Assembly (NCBI GenBank): GCA_964030475.1
Contig: CAXIPT010000004.1
Coordinates: forward strand, 2,307,327-2,371,326
DNA: 64,000 bases
DNA from: Tethya wilhelma
Taxonomy: Eukaryota; Porifera; Demospongiae; Tethyida; Tethyidae
Reading direction: 5' to 3'
Positions within the stretch are counted from its first letter, which is position 1. Every line of letters begins with the position of its first letter. Shown in pieces: positions 44,596 to 55,370 of the stretch. Below the pieces are notes generated by a model. It did no database searches, was not told the DNA's origin, and saw only the letters and a program-made list of their open reading frames with translations. Position numbers and translations under genes: made by a program.

Positions 44596-45050
44596 TCAAC
44601 TGAATTGTTTTGAATCTGTTCCTTCAGGGCCTTGCTTTTCCCTCAACTGAATTGCTCTGAATCTGTTCCTTCAGGGCCTTGCTTTTCCCTCAACTGAATT
44701 GCTTTGAATCTGTTCCTTCAGGCCTTGCTTTTCCCTCAACTGAATTGCTTTGAATTTGTTCCTTCAGGGCCTTGCTTTTCCCTGAACTGAATTACTTTGA
44801 ATCTGTTCCTTCAGGGCCTTGCTTTTCCCTGAACTGAATTGCTTTGAATCCGTTCCTTCAGGGCCTTGCTTTTCCCTCAACTGAATTGCTCTGGATCTGT
44901 TCCTTCAGGGCCTTGCTTTTCCCTCAACTGAATTGCTTTGAATCTGTTCCTTCAGGGCCTTGCTTTTCCCTCAACTGAATTGCTTTGAATCTGTTCCTTC
45001 AGGACCTTGCTTTTCCCTTGCTTCTTCACAACCTTGCTTTTTCCTTAGCT
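44582..45050. repeat. 47-bp minisatellite, about nine units
   Basis: Unit begins GCCTTGCTTTTCCCTCAACT and recurs every 47 bp (one 46-bp unit), decaying after 45005. Lies upstream of or in the 5' part of the proline-rich gene copy A; copy B has only about two degenerate units at 61810-61930. Confidence 0.95.
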
Positions 45051-45119
45051 GAATTGCTGTTCCTCAACCGAATTGCTTTGAATCTGTCTTTCTCGGCCTT
45101 GCTTTTCGGACAACTGAAA

Positions 45120-47058
45120 AATAGGTAGCCTGCACTGATCTTTCAAGTTATAGTGTGATCAGCCAAGTTTGATTTGATTGGTTAGAATGGGATAAGGGGA
45201 TTGGGTTTGTGTTTGAAGTACAATTTAATCATGAATCTTATTTCCATTCTCATTCCAGACTTTGAAGTCAGTTTATGGTGGGCTTTATTTGGAAATTTGA
45301 AGGAGTTTTTGTGCATAACTATGATTTGGTTCAGGGATAGAAGCCATTTTGGTTATAAGTAGGAGACTATGCAGCTGCATTGTTTGTCATGTATAATGGT
45401 TTTTGCATGGAAGGGATACATTTTGATTTGCTAAATTTTATATTGTAATGGTACATAGCTCAGTAGTATTCAAGATCAGTGCCAGTCTCTACTACTTTGA
45501 TTGTATTACTGTAGTTCATATAGTTTGCAATGTTTGCTAGCGGTTACAGTCACAAAGGCTATGGTTGGTATAGTGCGTGCATTAATATACTAATGTAGGG
45601 TACTATACCCTGTGTCTTTTGTATTCTCTGTGTGCTGTACATGGAGGCAAGCAATTTTTGGGATGCCATAAATGAACTTATACTCACTGACATTAACTTA
45701 ATTGATGTGTAAGTATGTCTTGTCAATTAAGGCTAGGGCTAGGGCTAGGGCTAGGCTTCAACCACTTTCCCTTCAGTAATCTGAATAGTGTTACTAATTT
45801 GGACAAGTATCCAACTGACTTGTATGTTAGCACTCTTTCCTCTTCACTTTAGAAGAGAGCTTCATCACTTTACCAGAGATATTTTTCTCCTTTTTCTGGA
45901 ACAGACTATAGCTTAGTTCAACAGACCGAATTTTGTAAGTCATCTATCCAAACTCAGCGTATTTCTTTGAAGGCCTGTTGTATCTCTTTGCATTGACATG
46001 GTACATTAAGGGGGTTGTTTGGTGGTACCTTTTCTGACAAGGATGTAGGTAAAAATATATACCAAAATGATCCTCTCACTGAGATCTTTCTGAATACTAC
46101 ATTTTCAAAACAGAAGGGGTAACTTTGCAAAATTTTTTTTCTCCTGTAACCCCCTTTAAGAAAATCTCAATGTCATCAAAATTCTAGGCACAATGCATCA
46201 ATTTCAAGTTCGTAGGGGGCAGGTATTTCTGGACGACAATAACTCGACTTCTGTGCCCCCTATGAACTACAAATTGATGCATTCTGCGTAGAATTTTGAG
46301 CACAATGTTATGACATTAAGATTGAAAATTTTTTGGGTATAGCATCCGAGCATGACTAATGTCTGTCCCAGGCTCCCTCTCCAGAAATGAAGTGGAAGTG
46401 AACAAAGAAAGAGTGGGAGCCTGGTATCTAAAAGTCACATGTATGACATCTATTGTTGCTAAAGAATAAAGTGTGTGTGTAGTGTCTTGAATAATGATTT
46501 TAAACTTTTGGTTCTGCAAATAAAAGCAATATTGTTTGCGATTACTGAGCACTATGAGCAGCTGCAAAACTTGTTTGATGCAAACTTTGGTACCACTTGT
46601 TTAGCCTCAGTTGAACTCCAATTTAGAGTGTGGACAGGCTAAGATATTAACCCAAATACCAGGCTCCCTTACTCCTTTTATCTAATGCTTAATTTCTGGT
46701 GGGTGTGGACTCATGGAGAGGAAGTCTGGGAACAAGGCTAAACCAATACCATTTTCTGAAGTACTGAAATAAACTATTTGTAAAATATTTGGTTGCACCT
46801 AATGAATAACAAAATGTATTCCACCTTGATCATCACCAAAATAAAATTAGAGTTTTAATGAATCATAGTTTTTTTGTCAGGCATGCAAATCTTGTTGAGA
46901 TTTGACCAGGATTGTTGCTCTAAGTACAGGAGTTGTTATTGCTATATATGACTGTGTGCGTTCGATACCCAACATTGAACACTCAATGTATGACGAGAAT
47001 AGGCATCATGGCACAAGTACCACAGTATATACCTTTGCAGACTCAGTACTGAGGTACA
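45120..47058. other. Non-coding part of block A
   Basis: No ORF of note. Contains a fourfold GGCTAG tract (45729-45756) and an inverted pair around 46190-46290 (CAATGCATCAATTTC / AAATTGATGCATTCTG). Confidence 0.5.
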
Positions 47059-47365
47059 AGTAATATTTGTACTATGAGTATCTAGTGTGTATGGTAATTG
47101 TACTCCTGAGGGCTGTTGTATGTATTCCCGAGGGCTGCGCGAGGGAAGACATACAACAGCACGAAGGAGTACAAACCCATACACACTAGATACTCATAGT
47201 ACAGATGACTTGTACCATAGTGGTCACTAAATAAACTCAAATGATGTACCCTAGGGTAAAACCACCATGTACCCTGGCTTGCTCTAGAGTTACTACTGGT
47301 GGTTAGCCAGTGTACATGGGATATATAAACTTAGGCAGTACCTTTGAAGTAAGACCTAACTATGG
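47059..47365. mobile_element. Hairpin insertion present in A, absent in B
   Basis: Flanked by GGTACAAGTA and GGTACAAATA; copy B has one such site (59800-59815 region). Contains a near-perfect 138-bp palindrome (47067-47204) and a second foldback (47211-47367, TTGTACCATAGT/ACTATGGTACAA). No ORF. Confidence 0.8.
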
Positions 47366-48161
47366 TACAAATAAAATTATGATGTTCAAAATTTCTGGTT
47401 TCAGAGCTTAATACATTGTAATTGCATGACTCCATACTTTGATTGTGCTTACCTCAGTGTAGAGTCAGCATTAGCACACTCATCTGGTACCTCTTAATTG
47501 TGCATAGCTTCAAGCTTGGTTTGCATTTGATTCATGTATATACTGTATCAAGGGCTTATTTACTGCCGAAGGCGGGAGAGGGCATGTATCGGTGACCCTA
47601 TAAATACATATCAAGTCTAAAACTAGTACAAACCACAAGTCACGTGAAATTATTGAGCTCTGGTATTTTATTAAAAATCGAAGAGTAAAGTTTGTGCCTG
47701 TAGCCTGAACTAGTAAAAATATCAACGTATGCAAGCTTCAAGATCCTTACCTTTGTTTTCATGGTTAGACAGCCAAAATTTACTGTGCACAACTCTCCCG
47801 CTAGCAATGCGCATAGTTGTCTAGGAGTCTGAGGAATCAATGAATATTGGAGATAGAAGAGCATGTCTTTAAAAACTAGCCACTCAGCCATTCTTAGCCT
47901 CGTCCCTAGAGGCTTAGCCATTCTGTGTTGATATGAGCAGAGCGTAAGTAAAACCCATAAACTATCAGTACAGTATTTCTCCGTGACACAATCATCTATA
48001 TTTAGTATATCCTGCCTGGCCTTTTGAATATTGCTGGGTACACTAGCATATGCACCATTACATGCCCTCTCCCGCCTTTGGCAGTCAATTTGCACTTGGC
48101 TGTATGCATTATCTTTGTTTTCCTGTATATATAGAGCTCTGATATGAAAGATTTGAGGTGG

Positions 48162-48250
48162 ATGTCTCAATGGGTTGAGCTAGAGACTACTCTTGATGAA
48201 GAGGGTTCAGTATCCAAAGTGAAGAGTGAAGATGGTGCATGGAGGCTGAG
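48162..48250 (+). CDS. First exon beginning MSQWVELE, copy A
   Basis: ATG at 48162 followed by MSQWVELETTLDEEGSVSKV and KSEDGAWRLR, then a GTAAGC donor. TATATATAGAG lies about 35 bp upstream. Copy B (58907-58995, -) differs at one residue (T to A). Acidic, no family recognised. Later exons not identified. It points away from the proline-rich gene. Confidence 0.45.
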
Positions 48251-48627
48251 GTAAGCAATGCCTGGTGAATTTACTTCTTCTTGGCGTGATAAAATTACAT
48301 ACAAACTGTTTGGTGAGCCAAAACTTGACTTAATTGCTGAAATCTTTTGAACGAAACCAGACCCCTTTGCTCATGTACATTACAGCAGCATAACCTTAGT
48401 TCTAGGTAGGTAGTTTTTTGTTCACCACTTGTGTGTGTGTGTGTGACCCAAATAGGTCCCTTTGCTCTACCACCTGGTAAGAAAACTGTTACTATTGGGC
48501 TAATAGAGGGGAATTGCAGTTGGATGTTTAGTAGTGCATAGGCAAACTGGCTTGAACAGTTTTAGAGCTTATGACTCATTTATGGTGACCAGAGTATTTT
48601 TAAACCCCTTTTCCTTGCTTGCTTTGN

Positions 48628-49896
48628 CTGTCTGAGGGATGCAGATCAAGAACTCACCAGATGACTGGAGGAAGTAAGTAAGCGAATGTACATCACTTTA
48701 ATAATCTTAACTAAAGCAAATAACAACAAGAAATTCATGGAAATTGGTATCCAGAAAGCCACCACTCCATATCCATATGGTGCCAACCTCATATTTACAT
48801 TCAAACACAGAGGAAATCCAAAAAATAACCACAATGAAACTTATAGCACTACAAATGAGGCACTATGGAAATGTAATCAAATAACATACACAAATAATCA
48901 ACCAAATCTTGGAAAATTCACAGAATAGAAAAAAATGTCTAATTGCATTAAGCAGAATAAAGCCACTTACAGAAAAACTAGAACGAAAGACAAAACAAAC
49001 TCAAACACCTATAAACCAGGAACAGTCATGTAACAAGGATACTTGAATACTCGTCATTATATGTTTGTGAAAATAATTTAAGTTTACAGTACGGTAGTAC
49101 TGGGTACATAGGAATGGCACGGATGGCCCATTAGCGCAATACAAATATTCACGCGAATAACTCTGCAAAAACTGAGCACTTGGCACTAAAAGGCTTCTTA
49201 AGCTACTATTTAGCCTTTTCTCTTTCTATTGAGCCTAAAAACATAGCCTAAAACCATCGCTAAAGTAACAAACTAAAGTATGCCAAACCTCCAATTTTCT
49301 CCATCTTCTTCTTCTTCTTCTTCTTCTTCTATCTTGGAACGACCTTTCTCAAAAACCGCTCACTTTCAGAAGCTGATTCTTGAACGAATAAACTTGGTTT
49401 CTTTGTCTTCACGTGCTTTTTGTATCGGTTATTCGTCTCTCTAGCTGAGTCGCTAGATACAAGACGAAAAGCGCCTTCTCCGTATGGCAGCCATTCATTT
49501 CTAGACTCATTAATAATTCATTAGCTACCTTGGAAATCAAGTTGACGACCCTTTCCAGTTAGACAAGTGTGCGTTATTTGGAATCCGAATATTCGCTGCC
49601 CTGCCTGTTTTACCTGAAGATTTCTGGTTGTGTTGAAGTCTCTGTAACCAGTTACCGGTACCTTTCAATCTTCAATAGTAGGAGGTGAATAGACTACTTT
49701 GTTAATTACAGTTGTCATTATAAGAAGATGAGCAAAGCAAGTAAATTTTGTAAGGTACAGCTCCACGGAGCCTCCTGAGATGCTTCACCATGACTGTATA
49801 CTGATATCTAACATAAGCCATTCTGATAGTGTACAAGTAACTACCATATACACACAAACTCAACTGTGATGTAGAATTATGAAAAAATGAGAACAA
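48628..49896. other. Repeat debris
   Basis: A 79-codon Asn/Thr-rich ORF (48686-48925) without a domain, repeat G inverted copy (49085-49620) and a CTT microsatellite (49305-49329). Confidence 0.5.
49085..49620. repeat. Repeat G, second copy
   Basis: Inverted match of 39570-40070; begins at CAGTACGGTAGTACTGGG. Confidence 0.85.
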
Positions 49897-49990
49897 ACAA
49901 GTGAAAAAAACATTGGAAATGTAATGAGACATAGGAATGGCCAAATCGTAAAAAAGAAAGCAAACAAGATGGAATGGCTGTTTGAGTGTG
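49897..49990 (+). repeat. MITE family B arm
   Basis: ACAAGTGAAAAAAACATTGG through GATGGAATGGCTG; no second arm nearby. Confidence 0.85.
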
Positions 49991-50134
49991 TAAAGAAATG
50001 TGCAAGTGCATACAGTACAATTATATACATACTTGCCAAGCCAAGAAGGCCTTTTGCTCGTTATGATCAGGATCAACACCTGTGTGTGTGTGTGTGATAT
50101 CGCTGTGTGTATTCATAAAAGTACACATACTCAC

Positions 50135-53100
50135 CATGAGATCTTACATCATCACACCAACTGGTAAAAAACTTGAAACCCTCTTGCATACTAACAACAG
50201 CTCTGGACTCCATTGATGATATGTGTTCATGACACAAAATTCCTCTTTCAAATACTTTCCGGATGGCTTTTAGAAACAACAATGTTGTTTGGTCATCTCT
50301 GTTGCAAGTAGCTCCATGATGTTCAATTTCATCGATCACTTTGTCTTGCTATAATGATACATGATAAGGAGGTGCACATTTATTAATATAACTTGCATGT
50401 CATGATAAATATACATATTCATACCTGCATGATTTTGGCTGGAGCAACATTTAACCGAGTCCATGAGTCCCTTTTAACAAAGCGGTCCTTCATTTTGGGT
50501 ACTTCACACATGACACCAGATTCTGAACGATGCAGTTCTCTCTTCCACATTCGCTCGATTGTGATCCATCCAAACACAATGTCCTGGTAACAAAATGCCT
50601 TCGTCCTGCTAGGCTTAGAGCTATGAAGAGCTGATATCATGTTTTTGAGCTGAAAATGTACGAACACAAATTGAAAAGGACCACAATGAGAGCATGATAC
50701 TTCTACCTGTACACACCATTATAAATATGCATGTATATATATATACCTGGTGACTAGGTTTAACAATTGCAGTGATGGTAAACTTTGCTTCTGGCATGTA
50801 CAGTGAGGCTATCTCGAAGGTTGAAACTGAACCATGAGATGAAGCGCTTGTCATACCTCCAATTCCTGACACTGTCAGTCGCTGCGATAGACGACTGAGG
50901 CTTAGCGATTGCACGATGCGTTCTGAGACAAATGACATCGTGGAGGCTGGATCAAGTAGAGTACGAGCATTGATGGATGCTCCATTTGGTGCAAATTATT
51001 ATCCACACAGTGTTATCCGAAAATGGGTTCCTAAATGAGCATGGTACATCATAACAGTCAGCATCTGCATCTCCACAACCACCATCTTCATTTTGAGAAT
51101 CTCCATAACCAAATTTACCACTAGCACCACATAACATTGTGAGGTTCCAGCTTGCACCATCACCAATAAGACAGTGGACTTGGAATCCAACTGACTCCAA
51201 TGCATGCATAGTATCGAAAAGGCATGCTGTGGTGTATCTTGCGTCAAGGCCATCTTGACTAGTGAAATATGGGCCGATCAGATCAAATTTAGAAGATAAA
51301 TCACGCCACATAAACTGCAAAATATATGTGTTTTTTTTTGCCTTTTCATCTACAATATGCTGGTACACATCTGTGAGGGTTGCAAGTTGTTGATGGGTCA
51401 TGGCCAGCCCAACAATCCTGTTGGTTTTGGAATACCAACATACCTATAATATGATGTGTGTTGAAAAGGGGCCGGGGAGGGGTTAGTAATGAGAGTGGAA
51501 AGGGTGCATAATGGACACACACACACACACACAGTTGCATGACCCTTAAGTGGGCAGCACTCGATGCATGGTCGAGTACTGCACACTAAAGGTCATGCAA
51601 CTATTTTGTTTGCCATTGATCCCCTGTGACCCATAGCTACTCTATTGTCACCTCCACCCAGCCACTAACCGGCAATTAGCCTATAAAAACTCATCAAAAA
51701 TGAGTACCCCTTCACCAAGTGGCTTTGGTTTTCCTTCATTTGCAACCATTTTGCAATGCTGTTGATAATTCCTCCATTCTTCACAAAGGTATTCATTGGA
51801 AACTGCAGGTGGGTGTGCATTGACTGTAGTAAATGCTTCCAATGTTTTCCTACTAGGGAGCTGTAAGATATTCAACAACTTGACTGCTTCAAAAGCCGAA
51901 GGGCTCCATACAAAAATAGCCAGAGCTGCATGTACATGTATAATGTGTAATAAAATAACAATAAAAAGAGACATGCAGAACCATACAAAAACTTACCAAT
52001 ACGAATGGTCACCATACTCCATTGATTACCAAACTTTTTGTTACTCATCACTACAGTGGTCATGTGTGCATGCCAAACCAAAAAACAGGTAAGTGTGCAC
52101 ACAATGATGGCCATACACCTCTAATTCAATGTACTTGTATTGTTGTCAAGCTGGTCTTTCATGAACTCCATACGCTCATCTATATTGGTAGTATCTTGTA
52201 CCCAAACACCCTCAAGTAAATCTCTGCAACCATGAGATTCAGCTTCAGTGAAAAGTGCTTCCAACTGATGGAGTGTTGATGAAGTTTGATTGATGTGGGT
52301 CACAACATCATTCACCTCCAAACTTTCTTCACCAGCAATGCTGTTTACTATAATAATATTATAATCGATCACCAACCACACATAAATATTACTACCTTTT
52401 TTTGTATAGATAACTTACAAGTGTTGCCAATCAGCTTATTTAACTTTCGCTGATAATCTTTACATTCTTTCTTCAGACGGGTGATTCGGGTAATTCTTTG
52501 GGATTTGACAAAGGGTAGTTAGATCCAGGGTTTAACCGTTTATTTTTATCTTCTTCAGATATCAAAACAGCTCTTTCAGCATTGGCAACAGCTAGTTTGG
52601 CTTCTTTCTTACATTCAACACATACATTGTAGGCCCTAATTAGAGATGCATACATTAGTAATTATCAGTACTGTACGCATAAAGTTATGATTAATCTTAC
52701 CAACAGGAGTCCTTTTATTAGTTGGACAATGCAATAATAAGCATTTACTGGATTCGTACCTCTTGAAAGGAACATCAAACTTTCGTACATCCTCTCGACT
52801 ACATCCAGTAACTTCACACTTGTCGTCATAAAATGGTTTCAAACCTGGACAGTTGACGTACACACCATTTGTACTCACAAGGTTGACTGCTGTTCTGATA
52901 GTATCCTCTGAGATGACACCTGCAAGTGGATCCAATGCCTAACACATGCAGATTCTAATTATCTCACACCAGCACTGACATACACACACACACACACAGG
53001 GTCTAGCTGTACCTTTAAACCGCTCAACTGGACGTGGAATCGGAAAATGCACGTACAGCTGGTACAGTCTGGTGGTTAGAGATACTAAGATTCTTACTTC

Positions 53101-53523
53101 ATCAACTGGCCCCAAGCACGAGTCCACCTTGCACTCAGCGCGGGTGATTTCAAGCCATTCCATCTGTGCAGCACCAGCTAGACAGCGATGCTTCAGGGAT
53201 TGGTCTTCACACAGCACAGCCTTCAACTCTTGATACCATCTGCTGGATCTGTACCCAGTTGAGTCGTCTTCATGATCAACACTAGACGATTGATCCATAG
53301 GCGATGATTGATCTGCCGCGGTTTTCCTGTTTGGAGATTTCTTCAGCATTTGCCTTCTTCGAAAACGACTAACTCTGCTCCTTGGAGTAGAGGCCAAAAT
53401 CGATTTGACTGTATATAGACGTTTTCTTCTCAATTGAGGGCTTACACGATAGCGTACAGGTGAAGACTTCATAGACGCCATCACTGCTCGTGATGATACT
53501 AAGCCCGTGTACGTGTTGAACAT
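50135..53523 (-). pseudogene. P-element/THAP9-like transposase gene, multi-exon
   Basis: Exons with visible splice sites include 53098-53523, 52701-52938, about 52420-52650, about 52120-52350, 51995-52055, about 51690-51930, about 50995-51454, 50425-50649 and 50135-50348. Key motifs: GVLIFDE (first Asp), KTNRIVGLAM, FQVHCLIGDGASWN (second Asp), PSHQLKNMISALHSS (equivalent of the DPPHLLKNLRN block), FVKRDSWTRLNVAPAKIMQ. Known: these match the RNase H-like core of P/THAP9 transposases. No THAP finger seen; instead a basic N-terminus and a Cys-containing region (CEVTGCSREDVRKF). Exon 52.4-52.65 has a one-base frame change, the FDE block lacks a donor, and a protease-like segment splits the core, so it is probably not functional as transposase. 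Confidence 0.65.
50747..50996 (-). pseudogene. BEL/Pao-type aspartic protease-like (DUF1758) segment
   Basis: Reads APNGASINARTLLDPAST, SFVSERIVQSLSLSRLSQRL, TVSGIGG and FTITAIV. Known: LLDPxS followed by FVxERL and a VSGIGG motif is the DUF1758/peptidase A17 signature upstream of BEL/Pao RT. It lies exactly between the IIC and PSHQ codons of the P-like transposase, in frame with the latter and ending at a GTATAT donor. Confidence 0.65.
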
Positions 53524-54879
53524 GTGGCATAATGCTAATGATATTCATGCATCACACCCACTTATTGAACACGACAACGTGACGTCATTCAGTCAAAATG
53601 CATATGCAATACTTCGTGTATGTTGTTGCGTACTCTCTCTAATACACTCTTGATTACGTATACATTACAATATTAATACTGATAATGTGGTTGTACAATT
53701 AACTAGTCAACAACAAACATTGATTTGCCATATTATAATGAATGTCGCTACTGTGGTAATTTCCAAGTGTGCCATGACTAGCTGTCAAGTGTGTACAGAA
53801 TTGTGTATAGACTGTTATTACAGTCAAACTGATGGTTCAAAAACTATCACTTATGGTTAACAGACCATCTTTTAAATTAGTGTTGTATTGCATTTATACA
53901 AACTTATTATTATAAATTATATAGAATTATGTACTTGAGCACCTCTCAGACACAATTTATAGTCTGATTATTATTTATTGCTGCAATAATACATAATGCA
54001 TGTCATGTTTTTCAGCTCTCCAGATATATACGTGTATGCATTCTTATAGACAATACCACCACGTGCACAATATTAATAGTATAATTATTATGTATATAAT
54101 GTTATAATTATGATAAACTGTGCACATGCATGTATGGTGATGCTGGATTGAGCTTAATGCAGCTGGTGCTCTATAATGAAATTATACTAAGTCTTAATAA
54201 TTATTGTAATACAATGTCATTCATCTCAATCAATGCATACACTCATAATGTATTAGCTGTTGATTGTATGAGAGTTGATTTCATGAGAATTTATATATCT
54301 TGTGGGAAGACACTAATTTTGATATTAAACCAAAAATATTGATTGTATGAGTGCAGCGCATATATATATAATATTATAGCGCTTGCTATTACTGCATGTA
54401 TACTTATTAGCGATCTATGCTTAAGCTTCTATATTATACAGCTCTCTCTATACATATGGAGTTAAATTTTCATGCAGGAGTTTATGCCAGTGTAGTATAT
54501 ACTTTCCTGTCACATGCACCAGAGATATAATTATCATGGCCACACCCACTGTTCCTGCCCAAATACAGAACAGGGTGTAAATTTTGTTGCAAAATGCACA
54601 GAAGATATGTAGTCCACAGTGATCAATGTCTGAATTCAATAACTCAAGTCAAAACAGCAAGTAAAACAGTACAGAACAACATCAAAAAAATGGCTTAGCT
54701 TATTATAGAAACCAAAGTAGATAAACAGGTTTAAACTGCACAAAGCCTTGTACAACTAGAATTAACACAGTCAATATGTGGGTGACAAATTACACACAAC
54801 ACAACCACATAACATAACTTTAAAGTTGGAGAATGTTCTCTTATAACCAATAAGTTAAACTGTAATGGAATAATGTCAT

Positions 54880-55370
54880 ACTCAATGCTTCACGTAGGAT
54901 TTCGAAGGGTTGTCTGGGTTGAGTGCCTATAGTCGCCCAATCAGCATCTGAATATCCGATCAGTGTTTCGTCACTTGATTTCACATACTTGAGAGCAAGG
55001 TCAATTGTTCCTTTCAAGTAGCGAACAATTTGTTTTTAAAATTACTGATTCAGAAGTCAAATGTAATGTGGTCAGTGCAGAGCTGAACTTTGACAATCTC
55101 CAACTGCTTGAGCGATACGTGGCCTAGTAGTATATAAAGTGCTTCCATTGCAACCACTACTAACTTGTCACGACTGATCATGAGTTCTAGGTCACTTTAA
55201 TGCCAAAATCAGATTCATTGAAGACGACATCTCTTCGTATTACAACACTGTGAATCCTCTCATTCAGCAGCCTGTAACCTTTCGAATTGATACTCTACCC
55301 AGCAAAACCTAGTTTGTCCGCTTTCTTGTCCAGTTTCTGTCTCTGGCTATCTGGAACAAAATCCCTGAAT
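54880..55370 (-). pseudogene. Ty1/copia pol fragment, second copy
   Basis: Same blocks as 41060-41830; the acidic linker and part of the SYQSMVG block are deleted at about 55138. Confidence 0.75.

Larger units (their letters stand above)
43672..48470. repeat. Duplicated block A (inverted copy at 58500-62870)
   Basis: Homology to block B runs from the end of the MITE at 43671 to the GT repeat near 48440, in reverse orientation throughout. The whole segment lies between Ns at 43527 and 48627. Confidence 0.92.

Noticed and set aside
44582..45050. CRISPR-like array
   Set aside because: Tandem head-to-tail 47-bp units without distinct spacers, in a eukaryotic context; a minisatellite.
45729..45756. 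Telomere-like GGCTAG repeats
   Set aside because: Only four units and not the animal TTAGGG; no other telomeric sign.
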